Assembly: GCF_011493005.1 (NCBI RefSeq) | Contig: NZ_CP049158.1 | Coordinates: 124,001-188,000 of the forward strand | Length of the DNA stretch: 64,000 nucleotides | From: Caballeronia sp. SBC1 | GTDB taxonomy: Bacteria; Pseudomonadota; Gammaproteobacteria; Burkholderiales; Burkholderiaceae | Reading direction: 5' to 3' | Part shown: one piece after another, positions 9,301 to 18,616 of the stretch | Layout of the letters: the number at the start of each line of letters is the position of its first letter | Numbering within the stretch: the stretch's first letter is position 1 | The notes under the pieces: generated by a model | Database searches by the model: none | Told to the model about the DNA's origin: nothing | The model's input: only the letters and a program-made list of their open reading frames with translations | Position numbers and translations under genes: made by a program

Positions 9301-11661
9301 TCACGGCGACACCATAATCTGTTTTGGAAGTGCCACCGTGACGGCCAACTCTTCATGGTTTTCGTTCTCCACCTTCAGGTTCTGCAAGGACAGATTGAGC
9401 GGTCCGTTCGACGGGTGATCCGCCTGGAATGTGATCATTGCGAGAGAGCCATTGGCCGCTGCTTTTCCGATCGAGATATGAAGCCTATTGCCATCCTGCT
9501 TCGCATCTACCGTTACACCCGTGCGAGCTTCAACTTTGAGCAGTTGAATCTCGGGCTGGTCCAACATGAGATCGAGTTCGGCTTTTTCAAAGCTGGGGCC
9601 ATTGGCGAGCAGATTGACGGTAAAGCTCGTCTTCGACGCAGCCTGAGGCGGTACGGCCAAGTCAAAACGTACAGAGTTTGTTTTGCCCTGCGAGTTTGTT
9701 GGGTCGGTCGCGACGTGCACGACTGAGGAGGACGCACTAGCGGCGGCGCCCGGTCCCGATGTGGGTGGTGGAGCGACTGTGGTGTCCGTGGGTGATGCGG
9801 CCGTGGCAGGCAAGCTATCGGAATCACTGTATTGTGCGGCGGGCGTCAGACGCAGTGGGCGAGCTGACACTTGCTCGGCGGTTCCGCTTGGGAATGCCTG
9901 CGCATAGGAACCCGGTACTGCCAACGAACGTGTCACATGCGGCGTAATCAGCAAAACGATTTCAGAGCGCGCGTTGGTATCGTTGGTGTTGGAAAAGAGC
10001 CGCCCAAGTACCGGAATCTTCCCTATGCCCGGAATATGGGTACCAGATTCCTGGCTGTCGGTCTTGATCAAACCGGCCAGTACCTGAGTCTCACCGTCAC
10101 GCAGGCGCAGTACGGTATTCGCGTTCCGTGTACCAATCTGATAGGCAAGCAGACCAGTAGCCGATGAGCGGACTTCCTTGATGATGTTGCTGACTTCCAG
10201 CGAGACGTGCATTGTCACATCGTTGTCGATATGAATTTCAGGTTCCACTTCCAGCTTCAGGCCGACATCAAGATAGCTGATCGATTCGGTGATCGCGTTT
10301 GAATTTTGATTCACAGTTGATGTGATTACGGGCACCTTATCGCCGATCATCACGCTGGCCTTCTCTCGATTGAGCACGCGAATGCGCGGGTTTGCCAAGG
10401 TGTGTGTACTGCCGCTGGTCTGACGCAGGTTCAAGACAGCAAACGGATCGGGAAAGGTCAACGGAAAACTATTCCGATTCACGCCTTTCAGTTGATCGAT
10501 GGTCAGGCTCGCAGGGATGCCGGCCGGTCCCACCAGGCTTGCGCTAACACTGGTCGGAAATTGGACGCCCAAGTTGAGCAGATCGTTGGAATTTACCTCC
10601 AGCACTTCCACCTCGAGGATCACCTCCGGGCTCGCTATATCGTATAGGTCGATCAGGCGAAGAATGGTGTCCTGTACTGATTCGGTGTCGCGCACCACCA
10701 ACATCTTCAATCGCTCATCGACGTAAATCGACTTCGGCGTCACCACTGCGCGCAGCATTTCCTGCACTTTTTTGGGGTCTGCACTGTTCAGGAAATAAGA
10801 CCTTACGACCAGGTCGTCATAGCGCTTCCTTTTCTCGTCGTTCGCCGGATAAACAAGAAAGGTGGTGTCATTCAGTATCTTCTTGTCGAGTTGTGAGGTC
10901 TGAAGGATTAGGTTCAGAGCGTCAGCAACCGTGGTGTTTCGTGCGTAGATTGTAGTTCGGAGATCGGGACTGACGTCTTTGTCCAACACGAAGCTGATGC
11001 CAGATGTCTGCGTCAGGATCGCAAGGACGGAGCGGATGTCGACATCCTTCAATTCCAGCGTGACAGGTGTCTGCAGCGACTGGTTTAGTGCCGGCAGTAC
11101 CATCGCGGCGCGTGTGGACTGCGCGTCGATCTGCTGCAACATCTGGCGCGCTTGCATATGGCTGGGGTTTTCAGACAGGATGGCATTGAGCAATTGCCTG
11201 GCAGTGGCGGCATCGCTCTTGCCGATCGCGGATCTTGCCTCGTCCATTTCAGTCTTTTCGCGCTGCTCGCGTGCGATCAACCCAATGCCACGCAATGCCT
11301 CGGTATTCTGTGGGTCGTAATGCAGCACATCCTGATATGCGGCCAGCGCTTCGTCGGCATGCTCGTCGTAGCGTGCTGCTGCGGCCTTTTGCATGATCGA
11401 CTGCATTTGGCGGTCACGCTGGGCGATGAACTTCATCCGGTACTGCTCCGGATTCTCTGCTGATGCCTGCTGCATTTTCCCCAAGCCTTCGCTAACCTTA
11501 CCTTCCTTAATCAGCTTGTCTCCGTCCCGCCAATCACTGTAGCCGGCACACCCGCCGATGCTGAATACAATCGCACCAACGCACAACGCCAGCACTGGCC
11601 GTTGCACATGACCGACTGCGTGCGCGCAGAAACGCTGCTGCCAAAGCTGCTCATTACTCAT
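9301..11661 (-). CDS. GspD/PilQ-like secretin with cohesin-like C-terminal domain
   Basis: Outer-membrane secretin, 786 aa. The N-terminus carries a lipoprotein signal ending in FSIGGC (lipidated Cys about residue 37). Next come TPR-like helices (YQDVLHYDPQNTEALRGIGL), short N-domains (LELKDVDIRSVLAILTQTSG) and the secretin core with VLAGLIKTDSQESGTHIPGI and GKIPVLGRLFSN. The last about 120 residues (after a Pro/Ala/Thr/Ser linker) form a domain like the cohesin-type domain attached to some betaproteobacterial secretins. The ATG at 11661 is chosen over further upstream codons because it precedes the signal peptide and lies 12 bases after the PilP-like gene. Confidence 0.9.
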   Translation of the reverse strand: MSNEQLWQQRFCAHAVGHVQRPVLALCVGAIVFSIGGCAGYSDWRDGDKLIKEGKVSEGLGKMQQASAENPEQYRMKFIAQRDRQMQSIMQKAAAARYDEHADEALAAYQDVLHYDPQNTEALRGIGLIAREQREKTEMDEARSAIGKSDAATARQLLNAILSENPSHMQARQMLQQIDAQSTRAAMVLPALNQSLQTPVTLELKDVDIRSVLAILTQTSGISFVLDKDVSPDLRTTIYARNTTVADALNLILQTSQLDKKILNDTTFLVYPANDEKRKRYDDLVVRSYFLNSADPKKVQEMLRAVVTPKSIYVDERLKMLVVRDTESVQDTILRLIDLYDIASPEVILEVEVLEVNSNDLLNLGVQFPTSVSASLVGPAGIPASLTIDQLKGVNRNSFPLTFPDPFAVLNLRQTSGSTHTLANPRIRVLNREKASVMIGDKVPVITSTVNQNSNAITESISYLDVGLKLEVEPEIHIDNDVTMHVSLEVSNIIKEVRSSATGLLAYQIGTRNANTVLRLRDGETQVLAGLIKTDSQESGTHIPGIGKIPVLGRLFSNTNDTNARSEIVLLITPHVTRSLAVPGSYAQAFPSGTAEQVSARPLRLTPAAQYSDSDSLPATAASPTDTTVAPPPTSGPGAAASASSSVVHVATDPTNSQGKTNSVRFDLAVPPQAASKTSFTVNLLANGPSFEKAELDLMLDQPEIQLLKVEARTGVTVDAKQDGNRLHISIGKAAANGSLAMITFQADHPSNGPLNLSLQNLKVENENHEELAVTVALPKQIMVSP

Positions 11662-11672
11662 CCGTCTGCCTG

Positions 11673-12287
11673 TTAGTCGGGCTGTTGCCGTTGTGTAGGT
11701 TGGCTCGCGAGGAAGCGGTGGCCGACCTGAGTCGGCGCGGCGCTCGTCGGATGCGTGTCGGCGCTGCCGCCTGTCGCAATAAGCCGCGTTTCCCCGGTTT
11801 GCAAGTGGTGAAGCGTGACATCGGTTGGCGTGATCTCCTGAATGCGCCAGATGCCGTTTAGCACTTCTCCGGCGCTCAAGACGACTGGATCGCCGTTCGA
11901 TGCAAAAAAGACCTGGACCTTGCCGTCCTTGATCATCCGGCCGAGATAAACCACGTCCGGTTGCCTCATTGCGTCCGGAAGCGGGGGCAGCGGTGGCGTA
12001 GAGCCCGCGACTGCGGTAACACCCGCACCCGGAAGAGGGGGCATTCCTGACGCTTGCTGAGCGGTCGGCTCGGGTGGCACGGGATCGGGCAGCACCGGCC
12101 GAGTCCACGGCAGGTCGTCTCGGTCAGAGGTTTTCGAGGCAGCGGTGTCCCTTTCCCTAATGGACGACGTCCGCGCAAGGGGGGGCAGTGGCAGTTCGAC
12201 AGGTTCAGCTCGAAGTAGCAAGAAGATCGAGCCGACCACTGTCGCCATCAATACCAACTGCACCGGTTTTGAAACAGTCAGCTTCAT
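11673..12287 (-). CDS. PilP/GspC-like inner-membrane protein
   Basis: 204 aa. One N-terminal transmembrane helix (VQLVLMATVVGSIFLLLRAE), a Pro-rich linker rich in PPLP, then a small beta domain (VYLGRMIKDGKVQVFFASNG, GEVLNGIWRIQEIT) resembling the HR domain of PilP/GspC. This domain links the inner-membrane platform to the secretin N-domains. It overlaps the PilO-like gene by 4 bases and lies just ahead of the secretin, as pilP does before pilQ. Confidence 0.75.
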   Translation of the reverse strand: MKLTVSKPVQLVLMATVVGSIFLLLRAEPVELPLPPLARTSSIRERDTAASKTSDRDDLPWTRPVLPDPVPPEPTAQQASGMPPLPGAGVTAVAGSTPPLPPLPDAMRQPDVVYLGRMIKDGKVQVFFASNGDPVVLSAGEVLNGIWRIQEITPTDVTLHHLQTGETRLIATGGSADTHPTSAAPTQVGHRFLASQPTQRQQPD

Positions 12288-12865
12288 GAAGCTGCCTTAG
12301 GGAGCAGCCGGTAGTACAGATTGAGGTCCAGTTTTTGATCCAGTTTGGCGGCTCCATCTGCATTCTTCGCATACGCGAGACGCGCGACCGACAAGTTTGG
12401 AAACGTGTTTAGCGTCGTTCGCAAGAACGACTGTTGCTGCGCTTCGTCTCCCCTCACATCCATGCGTAAGGCGAGCTTCCTGATCGGCAGCGCGGGCAAC
12501 TGTTCGTACCGGTAATCGATGCGCGTAATGACGACGCCATTTTTTTCCGCCAGCGAATTCAACGCACGAAGCTGTGCTATGTGCTCCTTAAATTCAGGCA
12601 GCGAGGCCGCGAAATCACGTGCCAAATCGCGCGGCGCCGATGAGTCCAGTTTGGCCGAGCGGGGCTTTGCCCGTTCAAAGGCGACGTGCGGAGCCAGCCG
12701 CGATGTCATCAGCTGAGTATCTGCGTGCAGCGGAGAGTCGATTGCGCAGATCAACGTCGCCCACGAGAGCACAAGCCCTGCTGCGATGGTGTATTGCCAC
12801 TTGAACCAGTCCAAGACGCATGCGATGTGCCAGGAGACTATTCTCCGGAGCTTTTTCCAGTTCAT
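12284..12865 (-). CDS. PilO/GspM-like inner-membrane protein
   Basis: 193 aa: a short cytoplasmic tail, one transmembrane helix (IAAGLVLSWATLICAI), a periplasmic coiled stretch and a ferredoxin-like domain with VVITRIDYRYEQLP and RKLALRMDVRGDEAQ. The order in the operon (after a PilN-like gene, before a PilP-like gene) supports a PilO role. The start at 12865 forms an ATGA overlap with the pilN-like stop, which decides it over an ATG at 12877. Confidence 0.75.
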   Translation of the reverse strand: MNWKKLRRIVSWHIACVLDWFKWQYTIAAGLVLSWATLICAIDSPLHADTQLMTSRLAPHVAFERAKPRSAKLDSSAPRDLARDFAASLPEFKEHIAQLRALNSLAEKNGVVITRIDYRYEQLPALPIRKLALRMDVRGDEAQQQSFLRTTLNTFPNLSVARLAYAKNADGAAKLDQKLDLNLYYRLLPKAAS

Positions 12866-13301
12866 GGTCGTCCCCATTCAGCTATGAGCGAGAAGGAAAC
12901 ACTACGCCGCGAGGTTGTGGGCAGCCCTGGCAGTATCGAACTGTTGACCTGTGGTAACCCCGCGTCGTCGTTTCTGGTCTGGCTGACGAGTTCAACCGAA
13001 GACCACGAGGGGTCGCTCTGCAGCGCCGCCATCAAGTCGAACACATCTTTCGGCTGATCTGCTACCCCAGTGATATTCACACGACGGACCGCGCCAGCGT
13101 CTGGCTCCAGCGTGATTAATTCAACTCCCGCTTTGGTTACATGTTGCAGGCTGTTTAGTACATCGATCCACGGATAGCGCATTTCCGCAAATACCAGGTT
13201 GAGTGCGGCAGGTGGAGGAACAGAAACGGGACGCACACGGAATGCCGCACGGTGAGACGCTTCCTCAGCTTTCTCTATTATTTGTTCACGCTGCTGTAGA
13301 A

Positions 13302-13309
13302 GATCATGC
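13302..13309. repeat. 8-bp target site duplication, left
   Basis: GATCATGC, identical to 15966-15973; flanks the IS66 element. Confidence 0.95.
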
Positions 13310-13398
13310 GTAAGCGCTCGATCTGGCACACGGGACCAACGTGACCGCGTGGCAACGGTCGCGTCAATACGGTGGTTGGGCCAAGCGTTGTTACGCGG

Positions 13399-14976
13399 TC
13401 AAGTCGTAGGCTTCGAGAAGTTAAACGGCAGCAGGTCGCTAACATCGGCGTCTAATGCCCGTTGCGGCAATTCGCTGAGTACCCGTACGAGGTATGCATA
13501 AGGTTCGACGTTGCACGCTCGGCACGTGAGCATCAAGCTGTAGATCATGGCACTGGCCTTCGCACCAGCAACCGTGTCACTGAACATCCATGAGGATCTG
13601 CCGGTACAGAATGGCCTGATGTCGCGCTCGATCACGTTGTTATCGATTGGGGCACGCCCATCGTTCACGTAGCGGCTCAGGTACGTCCACTGATTGCGTG
13701 TATAGGAGATCGCCTTGCCCAGCAGGCTCTCAGGAAGGATCTGGGGTGCCAGTTCGTCAAGCCATTTCCTGAAGGATTCGAGCAGCGGCACGCTGTGTTG
13801 CTGGCGCAGCCGGAAGGTGTAATCGACGCGCGTCTCGCTTTCGGGCAGATCCCCCTTTGCGAGTGTTTCGACCTGGTAGAGCGCCTTGAAGTATTCCAGT
13901 GCATCTGCTGCACGCCCGCCTGGTTTCTTCATGCTCTTGAAGGCATCAACAAATGTGCGGCGCGCGTGGGCGAGGCAGCCGAAGTGGGTCGGACCTTCGA
14001 GCGTGCGCCAAGCGGCGTATCCATCGGTCATAAGCAGGCCCTTGTAGCCCGCGAGGAACGCTTGGGGATATTGCTGTGCGCGCCCCGGCTGGTAGTCGAA
14101 CAGCACGACGGGTTCGGAGCAGTCTTCAGCGCTACGGTACACCCACATATACGAGGTGCTCTGGGCGGTTTTGCCCGGTTCCTTGAGCACCTGTACCGTT
14201 GTTTCGTCGCCGTGAATCAGCTGTTGCGACAGCAATGTCTTGCGCAGCGCCTCGTACACACGGCTGTAATGCAACTCAGCAGGCCGGATGATCCAGTTCG
14301 CCAGCGTAGCGCGTCCGACTTCGATGTCCGCGCGCGCCAGCGCATGGGCCATCCGGTATAACGGTGTTCCGTCAACGTATTTGCCCGCGGTGACCGTGGC
14401 GATCATCGCCGCACTGGCGTTGCTGCCCGGCAATGGCTGGGCCGGCATCGGTGCCGTGATGACCGGCGTGCGCTCGGCGTGGCGTTCGCAGTGGCGACAC
14501 GCATATTTGAAGCGCACGTGCTGGAGCACCGACGCCTTTACTTCGATGTGCAACTGTTCGCTAAGCTCTTCACCCATGCGGTGCAGTGCGTGCGCGCAGC
14601 ACGGACATACCTTCGCGCTCTCGGGCAGGTCATATTCGATGCGTTGGCGTGGCAGGTGCGCCGGTAAAGGCTTACGTCCCGGTTTGCTTCTCGTGGGTGC
14701 CGGCGGATCCGGCAGGCCCGTGTCGGGGAGCACAAACGCGTCGTCAGTAACGCCGGCGTCCATGTCGTCGGACTCGCAGCCGGCGATCTGTTCGGCCTCG
14801 TCGAAGACGCGATCCTTGAGCTTCTCGCTGCTTGGGGCGAATCGCTTGCTTTGCGCGAGGCGAAACTGCTCTTCGAGCTGAGTGATCCGTTCGCCCAATT
14901 GCCGGTTGCGTGTCTCGAGTTCACGGATATAGGCCTGGGCGGCCGGCGGCAATCGGGAGAAGTCGTCCTCGTTCAT
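13399..14976 (-). CDS. tnpC: IS66 transposase TnpC
   Basis: 525 aa DDE transposase. The N-terminal coiled coil (YIRELETRNRQLGERITQLE), the ARxxRRRFAP-like segment SKRFAPSSEKL and the zinc-binding segment CPCCAHALHRMGEELSEQL precede the catalytic core (LIHGDETTVQVL, LLMTDGYAAW, DNNVIERDIRPF). The length is normal for the family and no frameshift is visible. Confidence 0.96.
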   Translation of the reverse strand: MNEDDFSRLPPAAQAYIRELETRNRQLGERITQLEEQFRLAQSKRFAPSSEKLKDRVFDEAEQIAGCESDDMDAGVTDDAFVLPDTGLPDPPAPTRSKPGRKPLPAHLPRQRIEYDLPESAKVCPCCAHALHRMGEELSEQLHIEVKASVLQHVRFKYACRHCERHAERTPVITAPMPAQPLPGSNASAAMIATVTAGKYVDGTPLYRMAHALARADIEVGRATLANWIIRPAELHYSRVYEALRKTLLSQQLIHGDETTVQVLKEPGKTAQSTSYMWVYRSAEDCSEPVVLFDYQPGRAQQYPQAFLAGYKGLLMTDGYAAWRTLEGPTHFGCLAHARRTFVDAFKSMKKPGGRAADALEYFKALYQVETLAKGDLPESETRVDYTFRLRQQHSVPLLESFRKWLDELAPQILPESLLGKAISYTRNQWTYLSRYVNDGRAPIDNNVIERDIRPFCTGRSSWMFSDTVAGAKASAMIYSLMLTCRACNVEPYAYLVRVLSELPQRALDADVSDLLPFNFSKPTT

Positions 14977-15062
14977 GCCTCCACGATAACGAAGTCGCGC
15001 GCGCGATGGGTTTACGGGAATTTGTAACAGGCCAGCCGATGCTCACAGGTGACGCGCAATGC

Positions 15063-15416
15063 TCAACTGGCGTGATGGTACGACCGTACCGGGTGGCGGC
15101 GCACAGCATCAATGTCGATGCCATCCAGGAGCCAGTGCAACTGCTCGCTTGTCAGCTTGACTACGGTCTGCTGCCGTCGTGGCCAGACGAAGTGGTCTTC
15201 TTCGAGGCGCCTCAACATCATCCAGAAACCGTTGCGATCGTAGAACAACAGTTTGACCCGGTTGCGTTTGCGGTTGTGGAAGGCGAACACGGCGCGTGCA
15301 AACGGATCGAGTTGCATGGACTGCTCGACAAGCGTCACGAGACTATTGATGCCGGCCCGGAAGTCGATCGGTTCGCGATGCAGGAAGACCGTCAGGTCTG
15401 CTTCGAAGCGAAACAT
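15063..15416 (-). CDS. tnpB: IS66 accessory protein TnpB
   Basis: 117 aa with the family signature DFRAGINSLVTLVEQSMQLD and FHNRKRNRVKLLFYDRNGFW. It is required with TnpA for IS66 transposition; its biochemical role is not settled. The ATG at 15416 overlaps the tnpA stop (ATGA), which favours this start over an upstream in-frame codon. Confidence 0.95.
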   Translation of the reverse strand: MFRFEADLTVFLHREPIDFRAGINSLVTLVEQSMQLDPFARAVFAFHNRKRNRVKLLFYDRNGFWMMLRRLEEDHFVWPRRQQTVVKLTSEQLHWLLDGIDIDAVRRHPVRSYHHAS

Positions 15417-15880
15417 CAACGCGCTCCCAATGCGGTAACCATCGCATTGACGATTGCCACGTCCTCTGCTGAACATTCGAGCTCGAGCTTCACGCCGTTG
15501 GGCAGGTGGGCAGACAGCCGTGCCAGTCGGGTTGAGCGTGGAGAAACGCAGGATGATTCCGCTCGGGTGGCACGGTGCGACGCGGGCGCGGATGCCATGA
15601 CTGCTGTCGGCTCGTCGATTGCGACCACAGGAATAAAAGCTGACGCTGCAACCGGTCCGTCGTGGGAGGTTAGGGACTGGGGCTGTTCACGCGCGCGAAC
15701 CCATTTATGCAACTGGTTGGCGTTCACCCCAGCCTTCAGGGCAAGGCCCGATAACGAGGCACCGGGCCGCATACAGGCTTCGACCAGCCGTCGTTTGTCC
15801 GCCGGATCGAAGCTTCGTTTGCCGCCGACACCAACACGCGTCACGCGTAAGGGCAAAAAACTGAGGTCATCTTCTGTCAT
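15416..15880 (-). CDS. tnpA: IS66 accessory protein TnpA
   Basis: 154 aa. The N-terminal helix-turn-helix (PADKRRLVEACMRPGASLSG, LALKAGVNANQLHKWVR) is followed by a variable linker and the conserved C-terminus LPNGVKLELECSAEDVAIVN. It resembles the TnpA/OrfA proteins of IS66-like elements and is thought to bind the ends. Start at the Met of MTEDDLSF. Confidence 0.93.
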   Translation of the reverse strand: MTEDDLSFLPLRVTRVGVGGKRSFDPADKRRLVEACMRPGASLSGLALKAGVNANQLHKWVRAREQPQSLTSHDGPVAASAFIPVVAIDEPTAVMASAPASHRATRAESSCVSPRSTRLARLSAHLPNGVKLELECSAEDVAIVNAMVTALGAR

Positions 15881-15965
15881 GGATTGCGTCCGCAAAGTTG
15901 GGTTGCGGACGCAATCGTGAGCCTTCTTAACAACGCAAGCTAGGTGTGCGAAATTGCGCGCTTAC

Positions 15966-15973
15966 GATCATGC
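15966..15973. repeat. 8-bp target site duplication, right
   Basis: GATCATGC, identical to 13302-13309. Confidence 0.95.
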
Positions 15974-16080
15974 CGCCACCAGAGGGCATGAACGCAACCC
16001 AATAGCGCAACTACCCAGATTGCCGCCCACGGTTGAGTCCACCAACGACGCTGGGCGAAATCCCAGTTCAAACGAGCCGT

Positions 16081-16911
16081 TCAGAGCACCCCGCAGAGTG
16101 CGTATGCGAAGCGCGCGTCATCGCCGGAAATTGGGTCTTGCAGAGGCAAATTTTCTCCCCCCGGCACAGCTATGTTCCGCGGCGGGAAAAGGTACGTAAT
16201 GTCGCTTGGGATGACTGGCGTCTGCTCTTCGCAGAAGGGCTGGACCGATACAGATGTAAATTGTCCGCGGTCATAGCTCACGCGTAGCAGACGCTGTCCC
16301 TCGACAAGCGCAAGCACACCGGCACCGTTTTTCACTCGGGCAAAGAGGCTGTCCCAGACCACACTCAACGCCGGGGTTATCCGCCTGGAGCGGTAGCGGT
16401 GGCGCGACGCAAATTCGTTGAGTTCGGAAAGTAATTCGCTCGAAATCAGTACCGTCAGTCGCGGGCGACCAAACGCGAGGCGAGCGAATCGCAGCTGGTA
16501 TGCAGAAAACGAAACGTCGCTTCCGGAGAACTGTTGCGCGAATAGCGCCGCTGCCAGCGCGAGGCAAAATGGGCTGCTGGAGAGACGCTCATCCCACGGC
16601 AACAAGAGATAACGGACATAGTCGATGCCAATGACCCATTCGATCACTCCCTGGACCGGATGCACTTTCAGCCATTCGGTCAAGGCATCCAGGGCCGCCG
16701 TGGCGCCGTCGGTGTCATCGCAGTCCCGCGTGGCGATGGGCAAGATGGCTTTAATTCGTACCACGGGCCGGAATCGGCCTTTCGCTACACAGACTGCCAA
16801 TCCGCCCCGGCTGAGGTAAATCAGCAAACGCTCCGGACGGCTGAGTTTTGCACGGAGTGTGCGAATGCTTCGAGCGAGATGAGTCAGCAGGCTAGCCCGT
16901 AAACGTGACAC
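16081..16911 (-). CDS. PilM-like cytoplasmic protein
   Basis: About 276 aa from a GTG at 16911 that overlaps the end of gspE by 20 bases. The sequence is diverged, with an actin/ASKHA-like layout: LLIYLSRGGLAVCVAKGRFR at the N-terminus, WVIGIDYVRYLLLPWDERL in the middle and a later VLALVEGQRLLRVSYDRGQF strand pair. The position before a PilN-like gene and after the ATPase supports a PilM/GspL-N role, docking the cytoplasmic tail of PilN. The start is uncertain; an in-frame extension to 16953 is possible. The pilN frame begins only nine bases after its stop codon starts. Confidence 0.7.
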   Translation of the reverse strand: MSRLRASLLTHLARSIRTLRAKLSRPERLLIYLSRGGLAVCVAKGRFRPVVRIKAILPIATRDCDDTDGATAALDALTEWLKVHPVQGVIEWVIGIDYVRYLLLPWDERLSSSPFCLALAAALFAQQFSGSDVSFSAYQLRFARLAFGRPRLTVLISSELLSELNEFASRHRYRSRRITPALSVVWDSLFARVKNGAGVLALVEGQRLLRVSYDRGQFTSVSVQPFCEEQTPVIPSDITYLFPPRNIAVPGGENLPLQDPISGDDARFAYALCGVL

Positions 16912-18616
16912 GATTAATCTCCTCCAGCGTGGTCTGACCCAGCCGCACTGCATCCACGGCTTGTTCGCGCATAAAGCGCATGCCGCGTTGACGCGCCATT
17001 TCTTTTAATTGAGTTGCCGGGACCTGTTGAAGGATGGCATCACGCAGGTCGTCGTCCAGCACGAGGACTTCCGCCAAGGCGCGCCGGCCGCGATAACCGC
17101 TGCCGCGGCAATGGGCACAACCAGCACCTTTCATTAGATGGCCGTCCGATAACAATTCGCGCGTTACGCGGGAATCCTGCAGAAGCACGTCGTCTGGCGT
17201 GAACGGCGCTGCACAGTGAGTACAGACAAGCCGTACGAGCCGTTGCGCGACCACGCCGTTGAGCGCGCTCACGAAGCTATATGGATCAATCTGCATATGC
17301 CGGAAACGGCTCAGCACATCGAACACATTGTTTGCATGAACCGTGGTGTAAACCAGATGACCGGTCAGTGCGGCCTGGATCGCAATCTCGGCCGTCTCTC
17401 GATCCCGAATTTCGCCCACCAGGATCCGATCGGGATCATGTCGCAAAATCGAGCGTAGCCCGCGTGCGAACGTTAGCCCTTTTTTCTCGTTCACCGGAAT
17501 TTGCAAGATGTCTTCGAGTTGATACTCAACCGGGTCCTCGATGGTAATGATCTTGTCGTCGCCGCGTTTGATCTCCGAAAGCGTTGCGTATAGGGTGGTT
17601 GTTTTGCCGGAGCCGGTCGGCCCCGTAACAAGTAGCATGCCGTACGGCTGATTCGCCAGTCGCCGCATGACTTGGCTGGTCTTCTCATCAATACCCAACA
17701 TGTCCAGATTCAGTTGCGCCATATCGGTTGTCAGAGACTGTCGGTCCAGAATGCGCAATACGGCATCTTCACCGAAGAGGCCAGGCATTATCGATACGCG
17801 AAAATCAACTTCGCGAGCTTGCAGTGACACCGAAAACCGTCCGTCCTGTGGAACCCGCTTTTCGCCGATATCCAATTCCGCCATCACCTTCAAACGTGAA
17901 ACTACTTGCTCAGCCAGACCAGAATCCGGCAGCGTGCGTGCGGTGGAAATTACACCGTCGATCCGATATTTGATCGTTAGCCCGCGCAGGGAGTTTTCGA
18001 AATGGATGTCGGAGACACGGTTGCTGTGTGCGTCGTATAGCGTCGAATTCACCAGCCGCACTACTTGGCTTTCGTCGCCGGCGATCGACGTGAGAGAAAT
18101 CTCTTCGAAATTTAGTGTTTCTGTCTTCGCCCTGTCCAGCCGGATCAATTGAGACAGCGCCTCCTGATCATTGCCAAAACGAGCGAGCAGTGCCTTGAGT
18201 TCGAGCGGATGAGCGAAAGCCAGATCGAAGTAACCCGGCAGTCGATAACTCGCGAGTGAGATCAGCGCGCTGTTCCATGGATCGTCGCAGACGAAGATCC
18301 GTCTGGGTTCGTCACCGCCAATGTTATCTCCGAATTCCGCTGCACCGGATAGAACAACACAGTTTTGCCTGAGGCAGTCGGAGTAACTGAACACCGAGAA
18401 GTCCGGCGTTGACAATTCCATCTCCGCAAGGTGTTGAACCGGCATGCCGCTTTCACTTTTGGCGAACAGCAACATCTCGTCGGGAGAAAACTTCCCAAGT
18501 TTCTCCAGCACGGTCAGAATCGGCGCGCCATCGGCTAGCGCGAGTTGTTTCGCCTGCGCTATGAGTGAGGCATGCCGCGTGAAGTCTGCAAGTGGAATCG
18601 TATCTTGATCGATCAC
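16892..18616 (-). CDS. GspE/PilB-type secretion ATPase
   Basis: 574 aa hexameric AAA-like ATPase driving pseudopilus assembly. Walker A GPTGSGKTTTLYAT lies at about residues 332-345, the Asp box near ITIEDPVEYQLE, Walker B in ILVGEIRDRETAEIA and the His box in TGHLVYTTVHANN. A C-terminal tetracysteine zinc motif (CTHCAAPF ... CAHCRGSGYRGRRA) is intact. The N-terminal MshEN-like domain is short. It overlaps gspF by 4 bases. Confidence 0.95.
   Translation of the reverse strand: MIDQDTIPLADFTRHASLIAQAKQLALADGAPILTVLEKLGKFSPDEMLLFAKSESGMPVQHLAEMELSTPDFSVFSYSDCLRQNCVVLSGAAEFGDNIGGDEPRRIFVCDDPWNSALISLASYRLPGYFDLAFAHPLELKALLARFGNDQEALSQLIRLDRAKTETLNFEEISLTSIAGDESQVVRLVNSTLYDAHSNRVSDIHFENSLRGLTIKYRIDGVISTARTLPDSGLAEQVVSRLKVMAELDIGEKRVPQDGRFSVSLQAREVDFRVSIMPGLFGEDAVLRILDRQSLTTDMAQLNLDMLGIDEKTSQVMRRLANQPYGMLLVTGPTGSGKTTTLYATLSEIKRGDDKIITIEDPVEYQLEDILQIPVNEKKGLTFARGLRSILRHDPDRILVGEIRDRETAEIAIQAALTGHLVYTTVHANNVFDVLSRFRHMQIDPYSFVSALNGVVAQRLVRLVCTHCAAPFTPDDVLLQDSRVTRELLSDGHLMKGAGCAHCRGSGYRGRRALAEVLVLDDDLRDAILQQVPATQLKEMARQRGMRFMREQAVDAVRLGQTTLEEINRVTFTG

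Larger units (their letters stand above)
13310..15965 (-). mobile_element. IS66-family insertion sequence, complete
   Basis: 2656 bp. The termini begin GTAAGCGCTCGATCTGGCAC on the left and, inverted, GTAAGCGCGCAATTTCGCAC on the right; about 18 of the first 23 positions match. It encodes the three IS66 genes tnpA, tnpB and tnpC, all on the minus strand. The exact 8-bp duplication GATCATGC on both sides is the length expected for this family and shows a simple transposition into the pilN-like gene. Confidence 0.96.
12862..16071 (-). pseudogene. PilN-like gene split by IS66
   Basis: The 5' part runs from a TTG at 16071 to the target duplication ending at 15966 and encodes a cytoplasmic tail (NWDFAQRRWW) and one membrane helix ending ALWWRHD. 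The 3' part resumes at 13301 with LLQQREQIIEKAEEASHRA and ends at 12862 (FSLIAEWGRP). Joining the two at a single copy of GATCATGC restores one uninterrupted frame of about 181 aa, the size and layout of PilN/GspL-C type proteins. The intervening bases are a whole IS66 element. A frame entering from the IS (GTG at 13329) could still make a truncated, anchor-less fragment. Confidence 0.9.
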
